Below, in pieces: positions 14,514 through 22,075 of a stretch of DNA of 22,119 nt (position 1 is the stretch's first letter; every line of letters begins with the position of its first letter). This DNA is from an uncultured Caulobacter sp. (GTDB lineage Bacteria > Pseudomonadota > Alphaproteobacteria > Caulobacterales > Caulobacteraceae): assembly GCA_937925635.1 (NCBI GenBank), contig CALALX010000011.1, positions 1-22,119 on the forward strand, read 5' to 3'. The notes under the pieces were generated by a model. It was not told where the DNA came from, made no database searches, and saw only the letters and a list, made by a program, of their open reading frames with translations. The position numbers and the translations under genes are program-made.

Positions 14514-16778
14514 TCAGACGGCCACATACAATTTCCGGGCCAGGGTCTCGATCTCGTTCCTCACCGATCCTGACGCGCCCTTGAGCAGGGTCATGACGCC
14601 GCGTTGAGCGGCTTCTCTGTCCACGGACAGAACCATCTGCTTCACCGGCCCGATGCCGGCGGGCGGCATCGACAGACGGTCGAATCCGAGGGCCACCAGG
14701 GCGAAGGCCTCCAGCGGTCGGCCGGCCATCTCGCCGCACACGGACACCGGCGTGCCAGTGTCGGCGCAGGCCCGCTGAATCTGCTGCAGGGCGCGCAACG
14801 CCGGCGGCGACAGCGGATCGTACCGGTCCGCCACCCGCGGATTGCCACGATCGGCGGCGAACAGATACTGCATCAGGTCGTTGGTGCCGATCGACACGAA
14901 GTCCGTCATTGGCAGCAGCGCGTCCAGGTGCCACAGCAGCGACGGCGCCTCGATCATCGCGCCGACGTCCAGTCGCGACGGCGCCGGACGACCGCGACGC
15001 TGGGCCCAGGCCAACTCGGCGTCCACGAAGGCGCGGGCGGCGCGGAACTCGTCGACGCTGGCGACCAGTGGGAACATGATGCGCAGCGGCCGGCCGCGAG
15101 CGGCCCAGATCAGCGCCCGCAACTGGAGCCGCAGAAGGGCGGGCCGGTCCAGGCCCATGCGGACGGCGCGCCAACCCAGGGCCGGGTTCTCCTCCCGCTC
15201 CAGCTCCATGTAGGGCAGCAGCTTGTCGCCCCCCAGGTCGAGCGTGCGGAAGGTCACGGGCTGGCCGTCCGCGACATCGAGGACCTTCTCGTAGAGAGAG
15301 CGCTGGGCGTCGAGGCGCGGCATGTCCTCGGCGACCATGAACTGGAACTCGGTGCGGAACAGGCCGATGCCCTCGGCGCCGGTCTCGCCGAGGATGTCGA
15401 GGTCGACGGCCAGGCCCGCGTTCATCAGCAGGGTGATCTTGGCGCCGTCCTTGGTGAAGGCCGGCGTGTCGCGCAGGCGGGCGAACTCGGCCCTGCGCTG
15501 GGCGCGGACCTCAAGCCGGGCGGCCAGAGCCTTCACCACATCGGCGCGGGGCCGCAAGAACGCCTCGCCGGTCTCGGCGTCGACGATCACCGGATCGCCT
15601 TCGCTGACCCGGTCGCGCAATCCGGCCAGTCGCCCGACGCAGGGAATGTCCAGGGCTCGGGCGACGATCGCCGCGTGGCTGGCGGGCGACCCCTCCTCGA
15701 GCAGGAGCCCCTTCAGCTTGGTGCGGTCGTATTCCAGCAGATCGGCCGGGCCGAGATTTCGCGCGACCAGAATGGCGTCGTCGGGCAATTCGCGCGCCGC
15801 CTGGCCGTCCCCCGACAGGTGTCGCAGAAGCCGGTCATTGAGGTCTTCAAGGTCGTGCAGTCGCTCGCGCAGGTAGGGGTCGCGCGCCTGCCCGAGCCGC
15901 GCGCGATGTTCGGAGCGCACGCGCTCCACGGCGGCCTCGGCGGTCAGGCCGGAGCGCACGGCCTCTTCCAGGGACCGGTTCCAGCCGCGGTCGTGCGCGA
16001 ACATCCGGTACGTCTCAAGCACTTCGTAGGGGGCGCCGACGAGGCCGTGATGGCCCTCCAGCATCTCGTCGATCTGCTTCTGCAGCGCCTCGACAGCGGC
16101 GCGCAGCCGGACTTCCTCGGCGGCGGAATCGTCGCTGAGCAGCTGCTCGGGCGCGACCGGTTGTTCATGCAGGACCACCCGACCGTAGGCGAGGCCGTCC
16201 GCGAAACGCGCGCCCTTCAGCCGTTCGGGCCGGTGGGGCGCGATCTCGACGTCCTTGAGCGCTTCCTGGCTGAGCAGATCGCCGGCGCCGACCATTTCGG
16301 CCAGCACCATGGCGATGATCTGCAGGTCCTCGACCTCTTCCTCGCCATAGCTGCGCTCGGTGCGGTTCTGGACGACCAGCACCCCGATCGGACGGCCGCC
16401 GCGCAACAGCGGCACGCCGAGGAAGGAGTGGTAGGGATCTTCGCCGGTTTCCGGACGATAGGAGAAGGCCGGGTGGTGCGGCGCGTCGCTGAGGTTCAGG
16501 GGCCGTCCCTGACGCACGATCTCGCCGACCAGGCCCTCCCCGGCCTTCAGCCGCGTGACGTGCACGGCGTCGGGCGACAGACCCTCGGTGGCGAACAGTT
16601 CAAGCTCCCCGCCGGCGCGGCGCAGGTAGATCGAACAGACCTCGGCGACCATCGAACCGGCGATGATCCGCACGACCATGTTCAGCTTGGCCTGGGCCGG
16701 CGCGTCCCCGGCCATGGCCTCGCGAATCTGCTTCAGCAGGCTGCGCGGGCCGCGGGTGGCGAAGCTCGACGTGACCAT
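14514..16778 (-). CDS. ptsP: Phosphoenolpyruvate-protein phosphotransferase PtsP (enzyme I-Ntr)
   Basis: 754 residues, as expected for GAF-containing enzyme I-Ntr. A GAF domain spans about 15-165 (NMVVRIIAGSMVAEVCSIYLRRAGGELELFATEGLS...FLGVPLLRGGRPIGVLVVQNR). The enzyme I N-domain follows at 185-340. The phosphoryl-accepting His368 lies in EGSPASHAAIVARALDIPCVG. The PEP-binding barrel runs from about 440 (GIGLFRTEFQFM with Arg475; FRTLDLGGDKLLPYMELE; RIMFPLVASVDEF; VSIGTNDLMQYLFAADRGNP; and the catalytic VCGEMAG). It takes phosphate from PEP and passes it to NPr, linking nitrogen status (through glutamine sensing by GAF) to regulation. Ribosome binding is weak-to-fair (AGGGAAGGAA). The upstream aspartokinase gene is separated from it by an opposite-strand gene. 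Confidence 0.95.
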   Translation of the reverse strand: MVTSSFATRGPRSLLKQIREAMAGDAPAQAKLNMVVRIIAGSMVAEVCSIYLRRAGGELELFATEGLSPDAVHVTRLKAGEGLVGEIVRQGRPLNLSDAPHHPAFSYRPETGEDPYHSFLGVPLLRGGRPIGVLVVQNRTERSYGEEEVEDLQIIAMVLAEMVGAGDLLSQEALKDVEIAPHRPERLKGARFADGLAYGRVVLHEQPVAPEQLLSDDSAAEEVRLRAAVEALQKQIDEMLEGHHGLVGAPYEVLETYRMFAHDRGWNRSLEEAVRSGLTAEAAVERVRSEHRARLGQARDPYLRERLHDLEDLNDRLLRHLSGDGQAARELPDDAILVARNLGPADLLEYDRTKLKGLLLEEGSPASHAAIVARALDIPCVGRLAGLRDRVSEGDPVIVDAETGEAFLRPRADVVKALAARLEVRAQRRAEFARLRDTPAFTKDGAKITLLMNAGLAVDLDILGETGAEGIGLFRTEFQFMVAEDMPRLDAQRSLYEKVLDVADGQPVTFRTLDLGGDKLLPYMELEREENPALGWRAVRMGLDRPALLRLQLRALIWAARGRPLRIMFPLVASVDEFRAARAFVDAELAWAQRRGRPAPSRLDVGAMIEAPSLLWHLDALLPMTDFVSIGTNDLMQYLFAADRGNPRVADRYDPLSPPALRALQQIQRACADTGTPVSVCGEMAGRPLEAFALVALGFDRLSMPPAGIGPVKQMVLSVDREAAQRGVMTLLKGASGSVRNEIETLARKLYVAV

Positions 16779-16936
16779 GGTCGTGGAATGTTCCTTCCCT
16801 GCGGGCGCCTATAGCAGATTTACGTGGGGGAACAGTGATCGAGCGCACGCCCTTCTGTCGATCACGCCGGATTCGCACACTTGCGCGCCGTTGGGCTCGA
16901 CCTTAGGCTGCGAACCGCTGTCTTGGGAGTCTGAGC

Positions 16937-17380
16937 ATGGCTTGGGGCGACTGGTTCATCGGGGGCGAGCTTGCGCACGACACGCTTGATTTTGGCGTGT
17001 CGCATTCGTTTCTGCCGAGCGATCTGCTCTCCGACGCCGATGGCCGTTTCACGACCCTTTCAAACCTGGGCTTCGAGTGGCGCCAGACCCTGGAGCTGTT
17101 CGGCGACGGCGGCGCGACTCCCAGCCCGTTCGATGTCGCGGACAATGGTTCCTTCCTGATCGTGGACACGCCGTTCGCCCTTGGCGACGAAGGGCTCGGC
17201 GGCGATGTGACGCTGACCATGCTGCTGGCCCAGGAGGGCGGTCCTCTCGCGATCGACGCGGGGGCGGAGCAAGGACTCGGCGACACCGGCCTGGCGCGCG
17301 GCGACCGGGCGATCCGGGCGCTGGACGACCTGCTCGGTTGGCAGCAGGACTGGGGGAATTTCGTCCTTTCGGTCGGCTGA
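16937..17380 (+). CDS. Unrecognised acidic protein between ptsP and lysC
   Basis: 147 residues, MAWGDWFIGGELAHDTLDFGVSHSFLPSDLLSDADGRFTTL...NGSFLIVDTPFALGDEGLGGDVTLTMLLAQEG...DDLLGWQQDWGNFVLSVG. It is rich in Asp, Gly, Leu and Phe, with alternating beta-like stretches; there is no signal peptide or transmembrane segment, and no family recognised. ATG 16937 has GGGAG about 8 bases upstream. A strong terminator follows at 17402-17434, and third positions are GC-rich, so I take it as expressed. It runs against the direction of the housekeeping genes on either side, which suggests later insertion or a lineage-specific gene. Confidence 0.72.
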   Translation: MAWGDWFIGGELAHDTLDFGVSHSFLPSDLLSDADGRFTTLSNLGFEWRQTLELFGDGGATPSPFDVADNGSFLIVDTPFALGDEGLGGDVTLTMLLAQEGGPLAIDAGAEQGLGDTGLARGDRAIRALDDLLGWQQDWGNFVLSVG

Positions 17381-17401
17381 CCCGACTGGCCCTGAATGCG
17401 G

Positions 17402-17434
17402 AAAAGGCCGTCGCCCTGGGGGCGACGGCCTTTT
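17402..17434. terminator. Strong bidirectional Rho-independent terminator
   Basis: AAAAGGCCGTCGCCC (17402-17416) pairs perfectly with GGGCGACGGCCTTTT (17420-17434) around a 3-base loop: a 15-bp stem ending in A4/T4 on both sides. It sits between the convergent ends of the unrecognised gene (stop 17380) and lysC (stop 17457) and serves both strands. Confidence 0.92.
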
Positions 17435-17456
17435 CGTTGGGCGCGTCAACAGTCCG

Positions 17457-18704
17457 TCAGACCTTGTCCAGCTCATAGGCGGCGTGCAGCGCGCGTACGG
17501 CCAGCTCGGTATAGGCGGCGTCGATCAGTACGCTGATCTTGATCTCGCTGGTCGAGATGACCTGGATGTTCACACCCTTTTCGGCCAGGGCGGTGAACAT
17601 CGTCTTGGCGACGCCCGCGTGGCTGCGCATGCCGACGCCGATGACGGAGACCTTAGCCACGTCCTCGTTCAGCTGGACGTCCTCGAAGCCGATCTCGGAC
17701 TGAGCGGCGTGGAGGATCTCCACCGCGCGGGCGGCGTCGCGCTTGCCGACGGTGAATTCCATGTTGGCCGCGCCCTCGCTACGGGCGTGGCTCTGGACGA
17801 TCATGTCGACGTTGACGTTGGCGTCGGCCAGCCGGCCGAAGATCTTCGAGGAGACGCCAGGGGTGTCGGGCAGGCCGAACAGGCTGATCTTGGCCTCGTC
17901 GCGGCTGTAGGCGACCCCGCTCACGATGCGCTTTTCCACGATCTCCTCCTCGTCGCAGACGATGGTGCCCTGCCCCGGCGCTTCCCCGGGCTCCACGAAG
18001 CTCGACAGCACGCGCAGCGGCACATGGTGCGCCATGGCGAGCTCGACAGAGCGCGTCTGCAGAACCTTGGCCCCCAGCGAGGCCATTTCCAGCATTTCCT
18101 CGTAGCTGATGCGGGCCAGCTTGCGGGCCTTGCTCTCGATACGGGGGTCGGTGGTGTAGACGCCGTCGACGTCGGTGTAGATGTCGCAGGCCCCGCCGAC
18201 CGCGCCGGCGATGGCCACCGCGCTGGTGTCGGAGCCCCCGCGACCGAGGGTGGCGATGCGACCCTGGCGATCGACGCCCTGGAAGCCGGCGATCACCGCG
18301 ATCTCACCTCGGCCCATCGCGGCCGACAGATTGTCGGGCGGAATGTCGTCGATGCGCGCCCGCCCGTGGGCGTCGTCGGTGATGATCGGGATCTGCCAAC
18401 CCATCCACGACCGGGCGTTCAGGCCCATGTTGCGCAGGGTCATGGCCAGCAGGCCGGCGGTCACCTGTTCGCCGCTGGCGACGACGACGTCGTACTCGTC
18501 GTCCGAGGGGGGCAGGCCCTGGGCGGCCGCGCCGGCCCCGTCGGTCCAGGCGACCAGCTCGTTGGTCTTGCCGGCCATGGCGGACACGACGACGGCGACC
18601 TGCTTCCCGGTCGCGACCTCGGCGGCGACCAGCCGGCCGACGCGCCGGATGCGTTCCAGGTCGGCCACCGAGGTGCCGCCGAATTTCATCACCAGCCGTG
18701 ACAC
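17457..18704 (-). CDS. lysC: Aspartate kinase
   Basis: 415 residues. It phosphorylates aspartate, the entry to lysine, threonine, methionine and diaminopimelate synthesis. Motifs: KFGGTSVADLERI (7-19), GKQVAVVVSAMAGKTNELV, GFQGVDRQGRIATLGRGGSDTSAVAIA and DIYTDVDGVYTTDPRI, all classic for class I aspartokinases. From about 265 there are two ACT domains (KISLFGLPDTPGVSSKIFGRLADANVNVDMIVQ and VSVIGVGMRSHAGVAKTMFTALAEKGVNIQVISTSEIKISVLID), the sites of lysine or threonine feedback. The annotated start is GTG 18704; an ATG five codons in is an alternative. It is divergent from ubiG. Confidence 0.97.
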   Translation of the reverse strand: MSRLVMKFGGTSVADLERIRRVGRLVAAEVATGKQVAVVVSAMAGKTNELVAWTDGAGAAAQGLPPSDDEYDVVVASGEQVTAGLLAMTLRNMGLNARSWMGWQIPIITDDAHGRARIDDIPPDNLSAAMGRGEIAVIAGFQGVDRQGRIATLGRGGSDTSAVAIAGAVGGACDIYTDVDGVYTTDPRIESKARKLARISYEEMLEMASLGAKVLQTRSVELAMAHHVPLRVLSSFVEPGEAPGQGTIVCDEEEIVEKRIVSGVAYSRDEAKISLFGLPDTPGVSSKIFGRLADANVNVDMIVQSHARSEGAANMEFTVGKRDAARAVEILHAAQSEIGFEDVQLNEDVAKVSVIGVGMRSHAGVAKTMFTALAEKGVNIQVISTSEIKISVLIDAAYTELAVRALHAAYELDKV

Positions 18705-18834
18705 GTCAGGCCGCTCGCCCCCTTGGTTTGGCGGTTTTTCCTGCCCCGAGCCCGCCCGAAACGGCGCTCAGCGGGGCAAGAGGCGCCCTTCTAGCGGGGT
18801 CCTACCGCTACCGCAATGCAGCACGGCCCCTCTA

Positions 18835-18863
18835 TCGACGGCAAGGCCTGGCCGCACTAGATA
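18835..18863 (+). promoter_or_regulatory. Candidate ubiG promoter giving a leaderless mRNA
   Basis: TCGACG (18835-18840), 17 bases, TAGATA (18858-18863), then only GGTTC before the ATG at 18869. The -10 fits the CTAGAT form described for Caulobacter housekeeping promoters. Transcription would start at or within 1 base of the ATG, and there is no ribosome binding site upstream. Confidence 0.5.
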
Positions 18864-18868
18864 GGTTC

Positions 18869-19630
18869 ATGGCCACAGCCGCTTCCCTGACCAGCTCGAT
18901 CGACCCCGAAGAGGTCGAACGCTTCTCCCGCATCGCCGCCGAATGGTGGAACCCGCACGGCAAGTTCGCGCCGCTGCACAAATTCAATCCAACCCGCCTG
19001 GCCTTCATCCGCGACCAGGCGGCGGCGCGGTTCGGGCGAGACCCGAAGGGGCGGCGGCCGTTCGAGGGCCTGCGGCTGCTCGACATCGGCTGCGGCGGCG
19101 GGCTGCTCAGCGAGCCGATGTGCCGGCTGGGCTTCCAGGTAACCGGCGCCGACGCGTCGGAGCGCAATATCGGCACGGCCTCGACCCATGCGGCCGAGCA
19201 GGGCCTCGACATCGACTACCGCGCCGCCACCGCCGAACAGCTGCTGGCCGAAGGAGGCGGCCCGTTCGACGTGGTGTTGAACATGGAGGTCATCGAACAC
19301 GTCGCCGATCCCGGCGAATTCCTGCGCACGACGGCGAAGCTGCTGGCGCCCGGCGGCCTGATGATCGTCGCCACCCTCAATCGCACGTTGAAGGCGCTCG
19401 CCCTGGCCAAGATCGGCGCCGAGTACGTGCTGCGCTGGGTGCCGGCCGGCACGCACGACTGGCGCAAATTCCTGACGCCGGAGGAGCTGCGCGGCTTTCT
19501 CGAGGGGCACCCCTACGACATCGAGGGTCCTTTCGGCGTGACCTACAGTCCGCTCACCGGGAAGTGGGGTCCGTCGTCCGACAGCGACGTCAACTACATG
19601 ATGACGGTCACGAAGCCGGCGAAGCGGTGA
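18869..19630 (+). CDS. ubiG: Ubiquinone biosynthesis O-methyltransferase UbiG
   Basis: 253 residues. It methylates the ring hydroxyls (two O-methylations) in ubiquinone synthesis, membrane-associated. The N-terminal SSIDPEEVERFSRIAAEWWNPHGKFAPLHKFNPTRLAFIRD is diagnostic for UbiG. The SAM-binding motif I is LLDIGCGGGLLSEPMCRLGFQVTGAD (about 72-97). FDVVLNMEVIEHVADP and GGLMIVATLNRTLKALALAKIGAEYVLRWVPAGTHDWRKFLTPEEL complete the family pattern. ATG 18869 fits the usual N-terminus; longer in-frame starts run into the lysC gap. Overlaps the GNAT gene by 4 bases. Confidence 0.96.
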   Translation: MATAASLTSSIDPEEVERFSRIAAEWWNPHGKFAPLHKFNPTRLAFIRDQAAARFGRDPKGRRPFEGLRLLDIGCGGGLLSEPMCRLGFQVTGADASERNIGTASTHAAEQGLDIDYRAATAEQLLAEGGGPFDVVLNMEVIEHVADPGEFLRTTAKLLAPGGLMIVATLNRTLKALALAKIGAEYVLRWVPAGTHDWRKFLTPEELRGFLEGHPYDIEGPFGVTYSPLTGKWGPSSDSDVNYMMTVTKPAKR

Positions 19631-20142
19631 CCATCCGGACGGCGCGACTGCGGCTGGAGCCCGCGCGACTTCCGGAGCTGCAGGCCTTTGGCGCGGGCGG
19701 CGAGCAGGCGCTGGCCGCCGCGCTCGGCGTGACGCTTGAGCCCGGCTGGGCAGGTCCTGACGCCCTTGAGGCCGTGGGGGCCAGCCTCGGCTTCCTGGCC
19801 GCGCATCCCGAGGCGGCGGACTGGTGGCTGCACTTCTTCTTCGACGCCGCCGACGGGAGGCTGATCGGCCTGGGCGGCTTCAAGGGCGCGCCGGCGGACG
19901 GTGGGCTGGAGATCGGCTACGAGTTCGCCCCCGCGCGGCGCGGGCTGGGGCTGGCGACCGAAGCGGCCCGCGGCATGGTCGCCCACGCCTTCGCCCGGCC
20001 GGACGTCGACCACGTGCTGGCCCACACCCTGCCGAACGAGAATGCCTCGACCAACGTGCTGCGCAAGGCTGGCTTCCGCTTCGACGGGGAGATCGTCGAC
20101 CCGGATGATGGGCCCGTCTGGCGTTGGCGGCAGGATCGCTAA
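19627..20142 (+). CDS. GNAT family N-acetyltransferase (RimJ/RimL type)
   Basis: 171 residues, starting at GTG 19627 inside the ubiG end (GTGA overlap), so translation is coupled. The opening TIRTARLRLEPARLPEL is typical of RimJ/RimL-like acetyltransferases. The acetyl-CoA site is in GYEFAPARRGLGLATEAARGMVAHAFARPDVDHVLAHTLPNENASTNVLRKAGFRFDGE (about 97-155), with the R/Q-x2-G-x-G/A pyrophosphate loop seen as RRGLGLA. It transfers acetyl from acetyl-CoA to an amine; the target is unknown. Coupling to ubiG does not by itself imply a ubiquinone role. Confidence 0.9.
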   Translation: MTIRTARLRLEPARLPELQAFGAGGEQALAAALGVTLEPGWAGPDALEAVGASLGFLAAHPEAADWWLHFFFDAADGRLIGLGGFKGAPADGGLEIGYEFAPARRGLGLATEAARGMVAHAFARPDVDHVLAHTLPNENASTNVLRKAGFRFDGEIVDPDDGPVWRWRQDR

Positions 20143-20478
20143 AGTCCCCAACTGATCCGCTCATCCTCGCGGCAAAGATGGGAGGATAGGGGGAATTCGA
20201 TCCCCTCCGCTCAGGCCTCCAGCACGATTCGTCTCAACCCCGCCGCATCGGGGAGGGCGCATCGCGAGTGCTCTTTGCGGCGGCGGGGCCGATGTCCGCG
20301 GGGTCTCACGCCCCGCCGGAGTCCGATCGGCTAGGCGCAAACAGCGCTGCCGGCCTCCGAAGAATGGACGTCGCGGAGCGAACCCCCTTCGTCACGCCTG
20401 CCGGACTACCCCTTGCTGGACCTCGACGAGAGGTTCGGACGCACCGCACCCTCCCCCCCCCCTCGGCCCAAGCCATGT
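20143..20478. other. 336-base gene-free stretch with several GC hairpins and a C10 tract
   Basis: No convincing gene on either strand. Visible are GGGG-aattcgat-CCCC (about 20190-20205), CCCCGCCGCATCGGGG (about 20238-20253), and a 9-bp stem CGGCGGGGC/GCCCCGCCG (20281-20289 with 20310-20318). A run of ten C lies at 20453-20462. The C-run lies 17 bases beyond the stop of the minus-strand SUKH gene. A short frame reading RLPDYPLLDLDERFGRT near 20400-20445 looks protein-like but has no start, and could be a gene remnant. Confidence 0.4.
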
Positions 20479-21072
20479 CTAGAACTCCCCCGCCTCGACC
20501 TCCCGTCGGCCGCTGTTGAGCGCCTCCGCGATCGCCTGGGCGGCCTCATAGTCCTCGTCGAGGTAGCCGGACTTCACGCGATAGGCCCCGCTCTCGAAGC
20601 AGCGGATGGCCGTGGCCAGCATCATCGAGACGCTGTCGAAGACCAGCTCCTGCTCCGCTTCACCGGGCAGATACTCGACCACCGCGCCCCAGTCGGCGTG
20701 ATCAGGGTCGCAGATCACCGCCAGAAAGCCGCCGCCGCCGTCGGCCATGATCGGGAACCAGCAGGTCGGCCAGAGCTCGATCAGGCCATCGAAGCCGCGG
20801 TAGTGCTCCACCGCTTCGACCAGCGGCAGCCAATAGTAGCCGGGGATCAGATGGCCGTCGCCGAGCGTGCGGCCGACCGGCAGGTCGACGCCGTCGTGGC
20901 GGCCGTACATCGACACAAGGTCCTCGGGCGCGGTCCCGGCCGGAGCGATGGCGTCCTCGACATCGAACGGCGAAACGCCGGGCTTGAGCATGTCCACGCA
21001 GGGCCGCGACAACCGGCGCAGCTGGGCCGTCAGCGCGTCGACCTGGCCGAAGACGAAGGTCATGTCGCTCAT
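20479..21072 (-). CDS. SMI1/KNR4 (SUKH) family protein
   Basis: 197 residues. Residues about 28-140 carry the SUKH pattern: MLKPGVSPFDVEDAIAPAGTAPEDLVSMYGRHDGVDLPVG (the early L-P-edl-lyr-hnG block), then the IPGYYWLPLVEAVEHYRGF segment, FPIMADGGGGFLAVICD and GAVVEYLPGEAEQELVFDSVSMMLATAIRCFESGAY. In bacteria many SUKH proteins are immunity factors for contact-dependent or polymorphic toxins, but others are orphan housekeeping proteins. No toxin or secretion gene is adjacent, so the role is open. Start ATG 21072 (MSDMTF); an ATG three codons later is an alternative. Confidence 0.82.
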   Translation of the reverse strand: MSDMTFVFGQVDALTAQLRRLSRPCVDMLKPGVSPFDVEDAIAPAGTAPEDLVSMYGRHDGVDLPVGRTLGDGHLIPGYYWLPLVEAVEHYRGFDGLIELWPTCWFPIMADGGGGFLAVICDPDHADWGAVVEYLPGEAEQELVFDSVSMMLATAIRCFESGAYRVKSGYLDEDYEAAQAIAEALNSGRREVEAGEF

Positions 21073-21111
21073 GGCGGGCCTCCCCGGCGGATCATCCGCC
21101 TTCGGGCCGTT

Positions 21112-21948
21112 CTAGCCTGCGTCGCGCGCCCGCGAGAACAGGGCGTTGAGCTCGGCCTGCGGGATCTGGCCGGCCGCGAAGCCGATCGTGCCAGGCCCAA
21201 GCAGCTCCTCGGCGCAGCGGCGGACAAAGGCCAGGGCCGAGCGGGCGATCGAGCCGCCCAGGCTGATCCGCTGCACCCCCGCATCGAGCAGGGCGGCAGT
21301 GGTGTTTTCCGCGTTGCCCAGCCCCATGACGACGTTGATCGGGCCGTCGATCCCGGCGACCAGCGCGGCGATGTCGGCCGGGTCGGTGACGCCCGGGGCG
21401 TAGAGGCAGTCGGCCCCGGCCTCGCGGAAGCGGTTGGCGCGATGGATCGCCGCCGCGACGCTGCCGCCGTCGGTCATGAAGGCGTCGGTGCGGGCGCAGA
21501 GCACGAAGCCGCTGACCTTCGCCGCTTCCGCCGCCGCCGCGATCCGCTCGACGGCCAGGCCTTCGTCGTAGAGGCCGCCGGACTTCGCGTCGGCATCCTC
21601 GATGTTGCCGCCGGCCATCCCGGCTTCGACGGCCATGCGGATGGTCTGCGCGACGGCGTCGGGCGTGTCGCCCCAGCCGGCCTCAAGGTCGCCGTTCACC
21701 GGGACCCGGACCGCCTCGACGATCTCGCGCATGCGTTCGAACATCGCCTCGCGGCTGACCGCCAGCCGGCTGTCGGCGACCGAGTAGTCCGGCCGTCCCA
21801 TCGAGAAGGCGATGCCCGCGCTGGTCGTGGCGATAGCCGGAAAGCCGGCCTCGGCGAGGATGATCGCGCTGCCCGCGTCCCAGGCGTTGGGCATGACGAA
21901 CCCGCGCGGCGCGGCATGGAGGGCGGCGAAGGTCTGGATGGCGGACAT
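21112..21948 (-). CDS. Isocitrate lyase / PEP mutase family protein
   Basis: 278 residues. Barrel and metal-site motifs are FVMPNAWDAGSAIILAEAGFPAIATTSAGIAFSMGRPD (17-54), PVNGDLEAGWGD (84-94, Asp87 and Glu89), GGNIEDAD (114-120, Glu117-Asp118) and FVLCARTDAF (148-157, Arg153). These place it in the oxaloacetate-hydrolase/PEP-mutase branch, which makes or breaks C-C or C-P bonds next to a carboxylate. The isocitrate-lyase KKCGH loop is absent (GLYDEGLAVERI instead), so true isocitrate lyase activity is unlikely. Start ATG 21948, with GGAGACCTTCC upstream. It is 39 bases upstream of the SUKH gene on the same strand, possibly cotranscribed. Confidence 0.9.
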   Translation of the reverse strand: MSAIQTFAALHAAPRGFVMPNAWDAGSAIILAEAGFPAIATTSAGIAFSMGRPDYSVADSRLAVSREAMFERMREIVEAVRVPVNGDLEAGWGDTPDAVAQTIRMAVEAGMAGGNIEDADAKSGGLYDEGLAVERIAAAAEAAKVSGFVLCARTDAFMTDGGSVAAAIHRANRFREAGADCLYAPGVTDPADIAALVAGIDGPINVVMGLGNAENTTAALLDAGVQRISLGGSIARSALAFVRRCAEELLGPGTIGFAAGQIPQAELNALFSRARDAG

Positions 21949-22075
21949 GGAAGGTCTCCGGTTCCGATACCGCTGTTGTCGATGTTCGCGGTTTGTTCGT
22001 CAATGGGGCGGGAGTTCGGGGAAGGCCGAACGGTGATGGTCGCTCTCCCCGTGGGAGAGCTGTCATGGCGGAGTC

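Noticed and set aside
14604..16814. 736-codon plus-strand frame antisense to ptsP
   Set aside because: Composition is that of an antisense shadow (His/Gln/Arg/Gly-rich), no domain; ptsP is complete on the other strand.
17484..18701. 405-codon plus-strand frame antisense to lysC
   Set aside because: Same reason: GC-rich shadow of an intact aspartokinase.
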